Assembly: GCA_944472135.2 (NCBI GenBank)
Contig: OX235262.1
Coordinates: 88,758,903-88,822,902 of the forward strand
DNA length: 64,000 bases
Reading direction: 5' to 3'
Source: Trichobilharzia regenti
Lineage: Eukaryota > Platyhelminthes > Trematoda > Strigeidida > Schistosomatidae
Shown here: piece by piece, positions 32,920 through 42,104 of the stretch
Position numbering within the stretch: the first letter of the stretch is position 1
Layout: each line of letters opens with the position of its first letter
The notes under the pieces: generated by a model
Seen by the model: the letters and a program-made list of their open reading frames with translations, nothing else
Databases searched by the model: none
Told to the model about the DNA's origin: nothing
Program-made: the position numbers and the translations under genes

Positions 32920-33750
32920 GATAATTCGGAAAAGCAAGACAAGCTTTCATTACTGTTAAGTCTGTGTGGCGTCGGTGGCACAGCAGTTAAGACGCTCGCC
33001 GACCATGCACATGGTCCGGGGTTCGATCCCCGGCCGACTCACTCCTTTACCTCGCTAAGCCAGAAATAATCCTGGTGAAGAGGAAAGTTTGGGCATGAGG
33101 CTAGCAACCCCATCCTCTAAAACTAGACACTGCTACGGAAACTTCAAGCCACTAGCTTGAGGCCCTATGTTCCACTGAGAGCGTGAAGGAAAAACAATGT
33201 GTGGAGGTCAACATCACTCATCATCAAAAATAAAATAAGGATTTTCAAATCCAATGTGAAGTCAGTCAGTGCTACTCACTATACGGATCAGAGACTTGGC
33301 CAGCGCGTCATAAACAGCATCTCAAACAAACTTCAGACCTTCATTAACAGTTATCTTCGCTCAATACTAATCAAGATCAGATGGCCGGCTAGAAAAGATC
33401 AGCAACAGAGTGGGATCTCTGGCATTAGGCGAACCAACACAGCAGGAATCGATTGTGAAATAAATAGGCAGGAAGAAATGGAGATGGATTGGCTGGCCAT
33501 ACTCTGAGGAAACAAGCCATCAAGTGATATCACTAGACAAGCCATTGTTCGAGTGGAACCCAGCCGAAGGGGAAGCGGCGAATCGGTCGTCAGTGCGAGG
33601 GTGACTTGGAGGAGGTGATGTGAAGAGGAGATGAAAGCGTGTGGGAGACTTGGAGCGGGGTGAAAAAGTTGTCAGAAAGCCGAAGGGAATGGAGGTGCGC
33701 AGCTGAAGCCCTATGTTCCTCTAGGAATGAAAGGATATAATAATAAGAAA
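32920..33750 (+). mobile_element. RTE-1 3' fragment interrupted by a SINE A
   Basis: RTE sequence at 32920-32969 (GGAAAAGCAAGACAAGC, TTTCATTACTGTTAAGTC) resumes at 33198 (TGTGTGGAGGTCAACATC) after the SINE A. It then continues through IRIFKSNVKSV, a CACTA insertion before the LYGSETW-equivalent region, LGQRVINSISNKLQTFIN, RWPARKD and the 3' signature CCCTATGTTCCTCTAGGAAT. The shared insertion (GCTACTCACTATACGG) also occurs at 36370-36385, marking a common defective source. Confidence 0.8.
32970..33197 (+). mobile_element. SINE A nested in RTE-1
   Basis: Head GTCGGTGGCACAGCAGTTAAG, B box GGGGTTCGATCCCCGG, body AAGCCAGAAATAATCCTGG, tail TTGAGGCCCTATGTTCCACT. It is flanked by TGTGTGG at 32963-32969 and 33198-33204, a 7-bp target-site duplication within RTE coding sequence. 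Confidence 0.85.
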
Positions 33751-33754
33751 TAAT

Positions 33755-34910
33755 AGATTCCGATAAAAGGGATTACGTAACCGTTTCAGTAAAAGGAGAA
33801 TGCATAAATGACAAACATTTGAATGTACTGATGATTCTGGGTCAATAAAACATTTACTAATTATTTACTCAGTTATGATATAGTTTAATAAAAACCGGAT
33901 ATCTCCCTACCCTCACTTACTGTAATCAATATTGCATTTTGCATGAACAAACTAATTCAAATTCTAGGAAGGTGATCATCCTTGTTCATCTGTTCATTCT
34001 GTCCATCAGTGTATTGTATTCAGCTAAACTTTTTATTACTGACAGAGCTATGCTTCTGAAATATAGATCTTAATTAACTCACAAATGAATACAGTTCATC
34101 AGTGTATAATTATTAATGTTATTCACAAACATTACAGAATAGTGCTCACTTGAAACAACTAAAATTACTCATAAAAGGTAGAAAAATGCTACCAGAAACA
34201 TGATACACTTAAAAGTATTTTTACTCTTGAAACACCCTTTTTTGTCAATTGCCATCATATATATATTACCTTCTCTGTGTTTGCATACATGCATTTTGTG
34301 CATACAGAGAAGTATCTAGATTATCATTGTGTTGGTTTTTTTTAACCCTTCCAGTTCATCTTGTATATTTATGCATTCTGTATTTCTTAGCTTTATTCTT
34401 TGATGAGAAACTTCTTAATGTATGCAATATTCACCTTTGAAGTAGTAGCAGTAGTAGTGGTGTATAATATTCCGTGTATCTCTTACACATGCATTCATTC
34501 ATTTAGTCGGTGTGTTTTATCTACCCTAATGGTGTCAATCAGTGATTTATTCTAGCATGTTTATTTATTATTATTTCGTAAATTGATCAGCTATCCTGAA
34601 AATGTCAAATATAGGGTTGACTTTCATTATAATATGTTTGTTTTTTATCAGTACATAAAAAGAATAAAACGATGAATAATATATACATATAAGGAAGCAG
34701 CTTTAAGATTTCACTTCGATTTATGTCACAAAAACCAGTTTGAAGACAATACTATGCAGGATGTCTTCGTTTATTTAAAAATTCACACTGTAAAAATGAT
34801 TCATTTGCTTTGGTTATGAAGAATTTTAACACGCTTTACACTTGAATAGCATGGATTGTTGATGGTAGTTTTAGCATAGCAAATAATATAAAGTAATAAA
34901 ATAATTAACA
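33755..34910. other. AT-rich stretch, no gene recognised
   Basis: Contains only short low-complexity runs (for example AGTAGTAGCAGTAGTAGTGG near 34441). No exon recognised. Confidence 0.3.
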
Positions 34911-34912
34911 GT

Positions 34913-36835
34913 GTTCTCTGAGCTGGTTGGTTTAGTTGCGGAGCTTTCGTCGTCCTTCTAGACAACGTCCCCTTTCAGTGCAATATTTAGCATGAATTAA
35001 AATGATTTAAATTTTTCATGAGTGATATAACCGCGTCTCCGGTAACCATCTTTACATACGTATTGACCATTTTCTATTGACTTAGATTTTCAGCTTTCTG
35101 GTAGCATGATTTACTTTTAATTAGTTGGTATATTTCGTCTATATTAATGTGTTTGTTAATTGCATTTTCGTTTGAGTACCAGGCTTCTAGGAATTCCCTG
35201 GCACTTTTGTGTTTCCTCTGTCTAAGATTTCGACATTATCCCTATCAAACTGATGTCTATAATTGTCTATATGCATTGATACTGAAGAATATATATCGTG
35301 TCTTTTCACGGCTGATGTGTGTTCTTGGATTCTAATTCGAAGGGGACGCCCACTTTGGCCGATGTAATGCTTGTTACAGTTCATACAATTTATTTTGTAA
35401 ATGGTGTTAATTTTATCTCCCTTTTCTATCGGATCTTTTGGTTTGCATAAGATCGAATTAAGCGATTCAGCTGGTTTGTGTGCTACACCTATATCAAACG
35501 GTTTCATTATTCTAGCTGTTATTTCAGAGACATTTCTCATGTATGGTAGGGTGAATTTTCTTGTGGTCTTTTATGATAGATAGTTCCTTGTTGATGTTTT
35601 AATTCGACTTTAAACACTTTTGGATAACCATTCTTTTTGAAGACCGTTTGTGGGTATTTTTCCTCCATTCTTTTCAACTCTGAAGTGCTACAATGTGTTT
35701 GAACTCTATAAACAATGTCTGCACACAGTTTCTTTTGTGAGTAATTGGATTATTGCTAGTATAGTTGAGTATTTGATCTGTGTGCGTTGATTTTCTATAT
35801 ACTTGTGTTTCTAAATTTCCTGTGTTGGTTCTCCTGATTACACATCTAAAAGTGGGATTTTGTTATCTAATTCTTCTTCTCTCGTGAATTTGATGTCTTC
35901 ATATATTATTATTATTTTATCCTTTAATTCCCAGAGGAACATAGGGCTTCAGCTGCGCACCTCCATTCCCTTCGGCTTTCTGACAACTTTTTCACCCCGC
36001 TCCAAGTCTCCCACACGCTTTCATCTCCTCTTCACATCACCTCCTCCAAGTCACCCTCGCACTGACGACCGATTCGCCGCTTCCCTTCGGCTGGGTTCCA
36101 CTCGAACAATGGCTTGTCTAGTGATATCACTTGATGGCTTGTTTCCTCAGAGTATGGCCAGCCAATCCATCTCCATTTCTTCCTGCCTATTTATTTCACA
36201 ATCGATTCCTGCTGTGTTGGTTCGCCTAATGCCAGAGATCCCACTCTGTTGTGATCTTTTCTAGCCGGCCATCTGATCTTGATTAGTATTGAGCGAAGAT
36301 AACTGTTAATGAAGGTCTGAAGTTTGTTTGAGATGCTGTTTATGACGCGCTGGCCAAGTCTCTGATCCGTATAGTGAGTAGCACTGACTGACTTCACATT
36401 GGAGTTGAAAATCCTTATTTTATTTTTGATTCTGAGTGATGTTGACCTCCACACAGACTTAAGAGTAATGAAAGCTTGTCTTGCTTTTCCGATTCTCGCT
36501 TTGATATCCTCGTCAGTTCCGTTTGCCTGTAATTGAAACGAAGCTTCCCAGGTAGGTGGGTAGGTAAGGGAGGTTGTTTCTTTCAGGTTCCTCCCATTTA
36601 TGCTGGCTGATTGATGTCTGTTGTTGTTGCTGTTGGTTTTGGCCAGGAATCTTCATCACCTCTCTTTTATCTATGTTCACTTGAAGTCCTATCTTTGATG
36701 CTTCTTCTACCAACTATGTTGTTTATTAATTTATGGTATATTCTAAATCATTTCGTTTAATTATTACAAATGTATCATCAACGTTATGCAAAGATTGGAA
36801 TTAATAGTTCTACCTATAATTAAACCGAAAATCTG
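34913..36835 (-). mobile_element. Penelope-like element split by an RTE insertion
   Basis: Minus-strand PLE in two pieces, 36716-36835 and 34913-35905. Upstream piece: VDDTFVIIKRNDLEYT, the PLE RT catalytic motif region. Downstream piece: EEELDNKIPLLDV, then RKSTHTDQILNYTSNNPITHKRN, SELKRMEEKYPQTVFKKNGY and a GIY-YIG domain at 35187-35540 with YKINCMNCNKHYIGQSGRPLR and IQEHTSAV. The split falls between INN and IYEDIKFTREE, which rejoin without loss. Known: RT plus GIY-YIG order is diagnostic for PLEs. Several frame changes make it inactive. The 3' terminus at 34913-34983 carries CTAGAAGGACGACGAAAGC, related to the 37.4-kb inverted repeat. Confidence 0.82.
35906..36715 (-). mobile_element. RTE-1 copy inserted into the PLE
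   Basis: The minus strand extends from the region after FADD (VEEASKIGLQVNIDKREVMKIP, split as VEEASKIGLQ and VNIDKREVMK) to the C-terminal blocks (IKNKIRIFNSNVKSV, LGQRVINSISNKLQT). It then reaches the 3' signature CTGAAGCCCTATGTTCC and a (TAA)n tail at 35906-35915. It carries the same defective-subfamily lesions as 33.2-33.75 kb. Confidence 0.8.
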
Positions 36836-36857
36836 AGTACGTTACGTTGATGATGAT

Positions 36858-36960
36858 GATGATCTGTAAAAATGACGATTTGCAGATAAGGTGTGCGCAA
36901 TTTCTCTATAAACAGATACCTAATTCCAAGTCTGTTGTCTTTTATCGTTACACTTCAACC
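36858..36960. repeat. Unclassified dispersed repeat, copy 2
   Basis: Aligns with 22545-22655: GATAAGGTGTGCGCAATTT, CTCTATAAACAGATACC, CTGTTGTCTTTTATCGTTAC. A (GAT)n run at 36845-36862 precedes it. Confidence 0.5.
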
Positions 36961-37380
36961 TCTTGGTTTTTAATGATTCTCTAACTTATGTTGGTTCATA
37001 ATCTAGCCTGAAACTTATCGAATTCTCGCAAACCAAATGAGATCTCCGTAAGATAACATAATGTTAATTTCCGAGGTTTAATCTGATCGTAACAGTGAAA
37101 TTTTTCTCTTATTTTCTTATGTACAAGAAGAATGAGTTTCGTAAGTAGAAGTTTAAACTGCTTGACAGTATAATACCACCTTATCTTATTTTTGAATATC
37201 TAAAAAACTTTAGAGAAAGATTTCGACGGATGGCTCACTTTAATTGATTTGTCATACCCATCACTTTTGTAAGTAATCATTTCATTTCTGCTGCATGTTT
37301 TTTTTATTATCATTTTCTACCATAATCTTGTCCTAAGAATAGGCATAGATAACTTTGTGTAAACACTGAGATGCATTCTG
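36961..37380. other. Unassigned stretch
   Basis: A weak H2-like TTTTTAATGATTCTCTAAC piece lies at about 36966-36985. Otherwise nothing recognised. Confidence 0.3.
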
Positions 37381-37385
37381 TATAC

Positions 37386-37549
37386 TTTGGTGTAGTTGTG
37401 TCCTCTGAACTGTAAGGTTTAGTTGCTAAGTTTCCATTGTCTTACCAGACATACTTCTTATTAAAGCATGCGCTGAAGATGTTTTCTAGTAAGATAATGA
37501 AAGCTTAGCAGCTGATCCGCCCATCTTAGAGAACACAACTACACCAAAA
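37386..37549. repeat. Inverted repeat of PLE-terminus-like sequence
   Basis: Left arm 37386-37459 and right arm 37472-37549 are imperfect inverted copies around a spacer of about 12 bp. Both carry the GAAAGCTTAGCARCTRA block or its complement (AAACTTAGCAACTAAAC on the left), and GTAGTTGTGTYCTCT at the outer ends. The right arm reads CTGAAGA (37473-37479), then a possible stem-loop GTTTTC/GATAAT, then GAAA (37499-37502), a hammerhead-like order. It matches the PLE 3' terminus at 34913-34983. Confidence 0.6.
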
Positions 37550-37683
37550 TCATCCACCTGAGCTACAAATCTTTTCCGTTATAGACCGTATATTACCAAA
37601 AGAAAGGAAAATAACTCCAGTGTATGTCTAATATTGTGGAGTAGTAGTTTTGGGATCCACAATTTACAATTCCCCAAAATCCC

Positions 37684-37872
37684 TAACGTCGATGGCACAG
37701 TGGTTAGAACTCTCGCCGACCATGCACATGATCCGAGGTTCGATCCCCTGCCGACGCACACTTGATATCAATGGTTTGCCTACAAAATTTGGGCTACCGA
37801 TATCACAAATGCTGAAAATTCCATACCGTACCAAAAGTATGGTGTGAAATCAAGCTGAAATCCAAAAAAATG
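37684..37872 (+). mobile_element. SINE B, full length
   Basis: Head GTCGATGGCACAGTGGTTAG (A box), B box GGTTCGATCCCC, then CTTGATATCAATGG, GGGCTACCGATATC and tail GCTGAAAATTCCATACC..GGTGTGAAATCAAGC ending in an A-rich run. A good near-complete copy. Confidence 0.85.
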
Positions 37873-37874
37873 AT

Positions 37875-38515
37875 ATAGCTGTTGTACAATTCTATCCGTT
37901 GATATCTGTCTTCACACTTGAAACAATTGACTTCACACAAAAAGACTTTCTAGTGAAGACTTTTAAAAAATATGTTTCATATTAAGTCAATAACAAACCC
38001 TAGACTACTATTCACTTCACTGGTTTTTTTTGGAAACGATTAGATTTTAAGTGGTCTTCTTTGAGGATTAAGAGCAGACAAAAAATTTTTGTAAAGTGAA
38101 AAATTATGAATATGTGTGAAAGTGTCATAAATGTACTCATTTGAGAAGTTCTAAACCATCTTTTTTTATAATCCTTGAATATTAAGGTTTCATTAATTTT
38201 ATCACTTATATACAGCTACCATATATTTGATTAGAAAAGTGTTATGAAAGCACACATAATAAAACTAACCTATTTTCTTGATAAAAGACAAACTTATAAT
38301 TGGCACGAGTGCTTGTCAGCTATTTGTAAACTACCCATCTAGCTGCTTACAAGTAGTGCAAGTATTTTATACTTTTTTAATTTAACTTTCATGGGAAATC
38401 AATTAGTAGTAGAAATGTATTTGATCATTGTGACAAAAAAAATTGTCTCGCATTTTGAAATACCCTGATGACATTAGCTGACAGTTTCGACACAGTTTAA
38501 GCAAAGCTACAGTAA
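37875..38515. other. AT-rich stretch
   Basis: Nothing recognised. Confidence 0.3.
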
Positions 38516-38517
38516 AT

Positions 38518-38655
38518 TTTTGGTATTAGATGGTTAGAGGCAATGGGAAGGAAGCTTTGGATCTAGGTTTCGTGATAGTTGGGACTCACTAGTCTGTAAG
38601 GTGCATCTGCAACCTTGAAGGAGTTCATGTTCCTTCTGAGCTACAGTAAACATGC
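38518..38655 (-). mobile_element. H3 SINE fragment
   Basis: The minus strand: GAAGGAACATGAACTCC, TTCAAGGTTGCAGATGC, hammerhead-like CTAGTGAGTCCCAACTATCACGAAACCTAGATC (split; core altered at G5 and A6, palindrome decayed), then AACCATCTAATACC. The tRNA-like head is missing. Confidence 0.6.
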
Positions 38656-38716
38656 ATCAAATTTCAGTTGTTTCTTCCTGGTTGATGACGGCTGGAAGTG
38701 CAATACAAATAGAGTA

Positions 38717-39016
38717 TCAGGATTTCATCATGAGCTGACATTAGTTAGAGAACCATTGGAAAACCTGGGAGTACTGGACAGCTGTTCCGTCAACCTAGTT
38801 TGGGACTCTTCAGCAGTACGCACCCACCGGGATTCGAACCCAGGACCTTCCGGTTACAAGGCGAGCTCGTATACCATTAAGCCGTTGGGACCCGATCCAA
38901 TGGTCCTTGAATTCCAACTTCTGTCCAGTACTCCCAGGTTTTCCAATGGTTCTCTAACTAATGTCAGCTCATGATGAAATCCTGAAACCAATCAAATCCC
39001 TACAAACCAACACTTG
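38717..39016. mobile_element. H2 inverted unit with 15-bp TSD
   Basis: A minus-strand H2 copy (38717-38923) is joined directly to the 3' part of a plus-strand copy (38924-39016), starting at CTGTCCAGTACTCC just at the ribozyme cleavage region. The unit is bounded by AATACAAATAGAGTA at 38702-38716 and 39017-39031, a perfect 15-bp direct repeat. So the inverted structure entered as one insertion. The minus copy's ribozyme has GGTTGACGGAACAGCTGTCC (long stem II form, GAAA changed to GGAA). Confidence 0.85.
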
Positions 39017-39111
39017 AATACAAATAGAGTAATTTGTCCTATATGGGGCTCGATGCATCCGTCAAAGAGTCATTACTAGAAGCCAACATATTTATTCCTT
39101 TATTTATTATT

Positions 39112-39234
39112 TTTTTATTACAGCTTGATTCCACACCGTATTTTTTGATACAAGTATGGAATTTTCAGCATGGATATCGGTAGCCCAAATTTTGCAGGCC
39201 GGCGAGAGTCCTAACCACTGTGCCACCGACGCAT
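39112..39234 (-). mobile_element. SINE B with internal deletion
   Basis: The minus strand has head GCGTCGGTGGCACAGTGG, TTAGGACTCTCGCCGG joined directly to CCTGCAAAATTTGGGCTACC, then the tail and A-rich end. About 70 bp including the whole B box are missing between GCCG and GCC, a short-homology deletion. Without the B box it could not be a normal Pol III source. Confidence 0.8.
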
Positions 39235-39364
39235 ATCAACAGGATATTCAAAATAACTTTAACAAATAAGCTGTATCCAAGTCATAAAAGTAAGATACTT
39301 CGTAAAACTTGTGTTAATCAACATAATCTTATATGAAGATCAAGTTACGGATTGATCTACTATT

Positions 39365-40010
39365 CTTATTATTCCTTTGCGTTCCGAGTGGAACATAGGG
39401 CTTCAACAACACACCTCCACTTTGTTCTCTTTTCTGCCGTCGTCTTCATTTGGGTCCACGATTGACCAAACTCTCTCATATCTTCCTCATATGATCTCCC
39501 CTTTATCATCCTAGGACAACCCACTCGTCGCTTCTCATTGAGATTTCACTCGATGGTGTAGGGCACGACGTCATCCGGCGGCCTCCTCAATGTATGTCTG
39601 ATCCATCTACTCTTTCTGGCCATTTGATCGTCAATATGAAGCCAGTGAAGGCAGCTGATGATGAAAGTTTGCAACTGTTGGAAATCTTTTTCGTTGCACG
39701 CTGTCTAAATTTCTAACCCGTATAGAAGAACCGACTTCACATTGGTGTTGGAAATGCGAATCTGGTTCCTTATGCTGATTGTGGAAGATTTCAAAACTGG
39801 TTTCAGGTTGATGAAAGCGTATCTTGGATTTCCGATTTTGACTTTGATATCTTCTTCCGTTCAGCATATAGTTGAAATAGTGCTTCCCAGATAAAGGAAG
39901 GAGGCATCCTCTGTTAAATCTCTTCAGTTGGTAATGATTGGTGCTTGTTGTTGTTGTTGTTTCTGTTGATTGGTTATCTTCATCACCTCCGTCTTCTCTC
40001 TGTTCACCTG
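39365..40010 (-). mobile_element. RTE-1 3' fragment (variant tail)
   Basis: The minus strand runs from the MKITNQSTET region through KVKIGNPRYAFINLK, NQIRISN..VKSVLLYG to the 3' signature TTGAAGCCCTATGTTCCACT followed by CGGAACGCAAAGGAATAATAAG. The last 40 bp are almost the same as the SINE A tail, more so than other RTE copies here. Confidence 0.7.
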
Positions 40011-40940
40011 CATGTTTGAACTAGAGTGGTTTTATTGTATATCCCGCCAATCGTAGCATCGTAGCCCGTTGCTATGGTGGTTTAATGATAAGTTATATAT
40101 TTTTTGTATGCTTTTTAAATAATATTTTACATTAAGAATTTTTTTCTGCTGTACATTTTATCAGTGGCATTATGTTCTTGAATTATGCTACATTTGCTGC
40201 ACTTTTATTGGAGAATGTTGCTTGATACTCAAATCTGTGCAATGTAATGGATTAAAGGAGTCAATAATTCCAAAACATAAAGGTGCATTATTGGCTATTC
40301 ACGAAATCCTGCTAGTATATTTAGCCTATTTAATCAAACGCGCTAACAGCCAGTGGATAAAGCAGGTGGCACCACTTCAAATAATAATAATAATAATAAT
40401 TGCCCTTAAACTATTTTAAAGTGAAATCCAAAGTGTACTATCTGAACCATGTTCTCTGAGATCCAGAATAGAGAACATGTTTACAGACCTAATGGTGGTA
40501 ATCTCCGTTCTTTAAATATATTTGCTGAATAGTTATAGTGAGTATAGTGCTTTTTCCCTGTCTACTATGGAATGCTTTATAGCGAATTATATAAATAAGT
40601 GCATTACTGTTTAGCCGTAAATTCAATTCTTTTGTCAATAATTAAAAATTCAATAAAGTTGTCTGACAACACAATAGCATCAGTAACCATTTATCCTGAG
40701 TTCCAATATGTTTAACTGTATATATCAAAGCTTTTCAATAAAGACTTCTGGAAATTCATTTAAAAGTGAAACAGTAATAACAATAAGGAATATCTTTAAT
40801 GGAATTTATGTTTACTTCTTTCCTTATTACTACTAACAATTAGTGTAAATAGAATGCTGCCATGATGGATTATTTCATGGAACAAAAGACATTCTGTGAA
40901 GAATTACCCTATTCATTGACTCATTTTCAAGCAGTACAGT
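40011..40940. other. AT-rich stretch with (AAT)n
   Basis: An (AAT)n run at 40382-40400. The short open frame before it is not recognisable. Confidence 0.3.
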
Positions 40941-40944
40941 GGCA

Positions 40945-41455
40945 TCAGTTGGTTGATGGTGACTAGCATTGGAAGCCAGAGTGAGTATTTCATCCGATTC
41001 GGGACACGTCTGCCAGCTGGATGTACCTGCTCTCCCCAGTAAGTGATGGTGTTCCCACCGAGGCTTGAACCCAGTACCCATGGTTTCAAAAAGCTTTATC
41101 CACTAGACCACTTGGGCCATGACAGCCACCTCCTTTGCAATGGATCATATTAATTATTTATTTCAATTTAGATTTTACCGTCGATTGACTAGACCAAAGT
41201 GGGTTCAAGCGTCAGTGGGGACACCATCACTTACTGACTGGGGAATGCAGGAACATCCAGTTGACGAGTCCAAAATGTGGTGAAATGTGCATCCTGGTAG
41301 ATTCCACTGCCAACCACCATCCACCAACTAACTTTAAGTTACATGACCAGACATCTTCGAAACATCTGCACAAGAAGCCGACATGTCAACCTGAGACCAA
41401 GCACTTTGGTCCAATCAATCGATGGGGAAATCTAAATTGAATTAAATGTACAATG
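40945..41455. mobile_element. Composite head-to-head Sm-alpha-like SINE pair, copy 2
   Basis: A minus-strand alpha copy (40945-41120, complete A and B boxes) and a plus-strand copy (about 41185-41455) that lacks the A box flank a spacer. The spacer contains TGCAATGGATCATATTAATT and TTAGATTTTACCGTCG. The plus copy's missing head is replaced by ACCAAAGTG, apparently the reverse complement of the family's own tail (CACTTTGGT). The arrangement is collinear with 2735-3225. The plus ribozyme reads TTGACGAG (C3 to U) with GAAATGTGCATC retained. The minus ribozyme is more decayed (CTGGCAGACG). Confidence 0.8.
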
Positions 41456-42104
41456 GCATGTTCATTTTATTTACTTGACAGCAAAAACAATAAATATATC
41501 TTATCACAAATTCAATCTCGATCAAAGTTCAGGAAAATCAAAAGAAATTACTGAATCTAATCTAATGCATAACCAGATGGCATAACTAAACTGCCCAATG
41601 TAATTTGTTTGGAACAATTGAATATAGTTCAACAATGTAAAGGTAGAATTACAAGCTAGAGTGAAATGTGACAAGAAGAGAAAATGTATTACGATATTAA
41701 TAGAGTTAAGAAAGAGAATAAGAGAAATACGTTCAACTGGTTTAATAATGTGTAATGGGAATGAGTCTTAGGCCGCTGAGGTTCAGGTATAGACAAATGA
41801 GTCCCAAATCGGTTCTTGTATTAGCTCCTCACCTTTGTATTCTAGGGAAAGTGAATACTTTAACTCTTCGTTAATTATAGTTATAGTTATGAATTTTATA
41901 ATAGTTTTCCTGTACTTTCAAAACTTCCTGTTGGCAAATAAATTAACTCATGTGGTATTCACTTAACACGTGGAATCAACTTACCAAGATGCTATAGTAA
42001 TTCATGCAAATATAAGTTACTCTTTCTAGTGATACAAATCAATGTGCTCTATCCACTCAAAAGATTTTCTTCCTTCATATGTTAAATCTGTATGGATTTG
42101 TTGT
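41456..42104. other. Unassigned sequence before the RTE
   Basis: AT-rich, no repeat family or exon seen. The first 20 or so codons of the RTE open frame (from 42042) lie here and are probably flank, not element. Confidence 0.35.

Noticed and set aside
42042..42104. Start codon at 42042 as the true RTE start
   Set aside because: RTE similarity begins only at about 42108; the upstream codons are flanking sequence read in frame.
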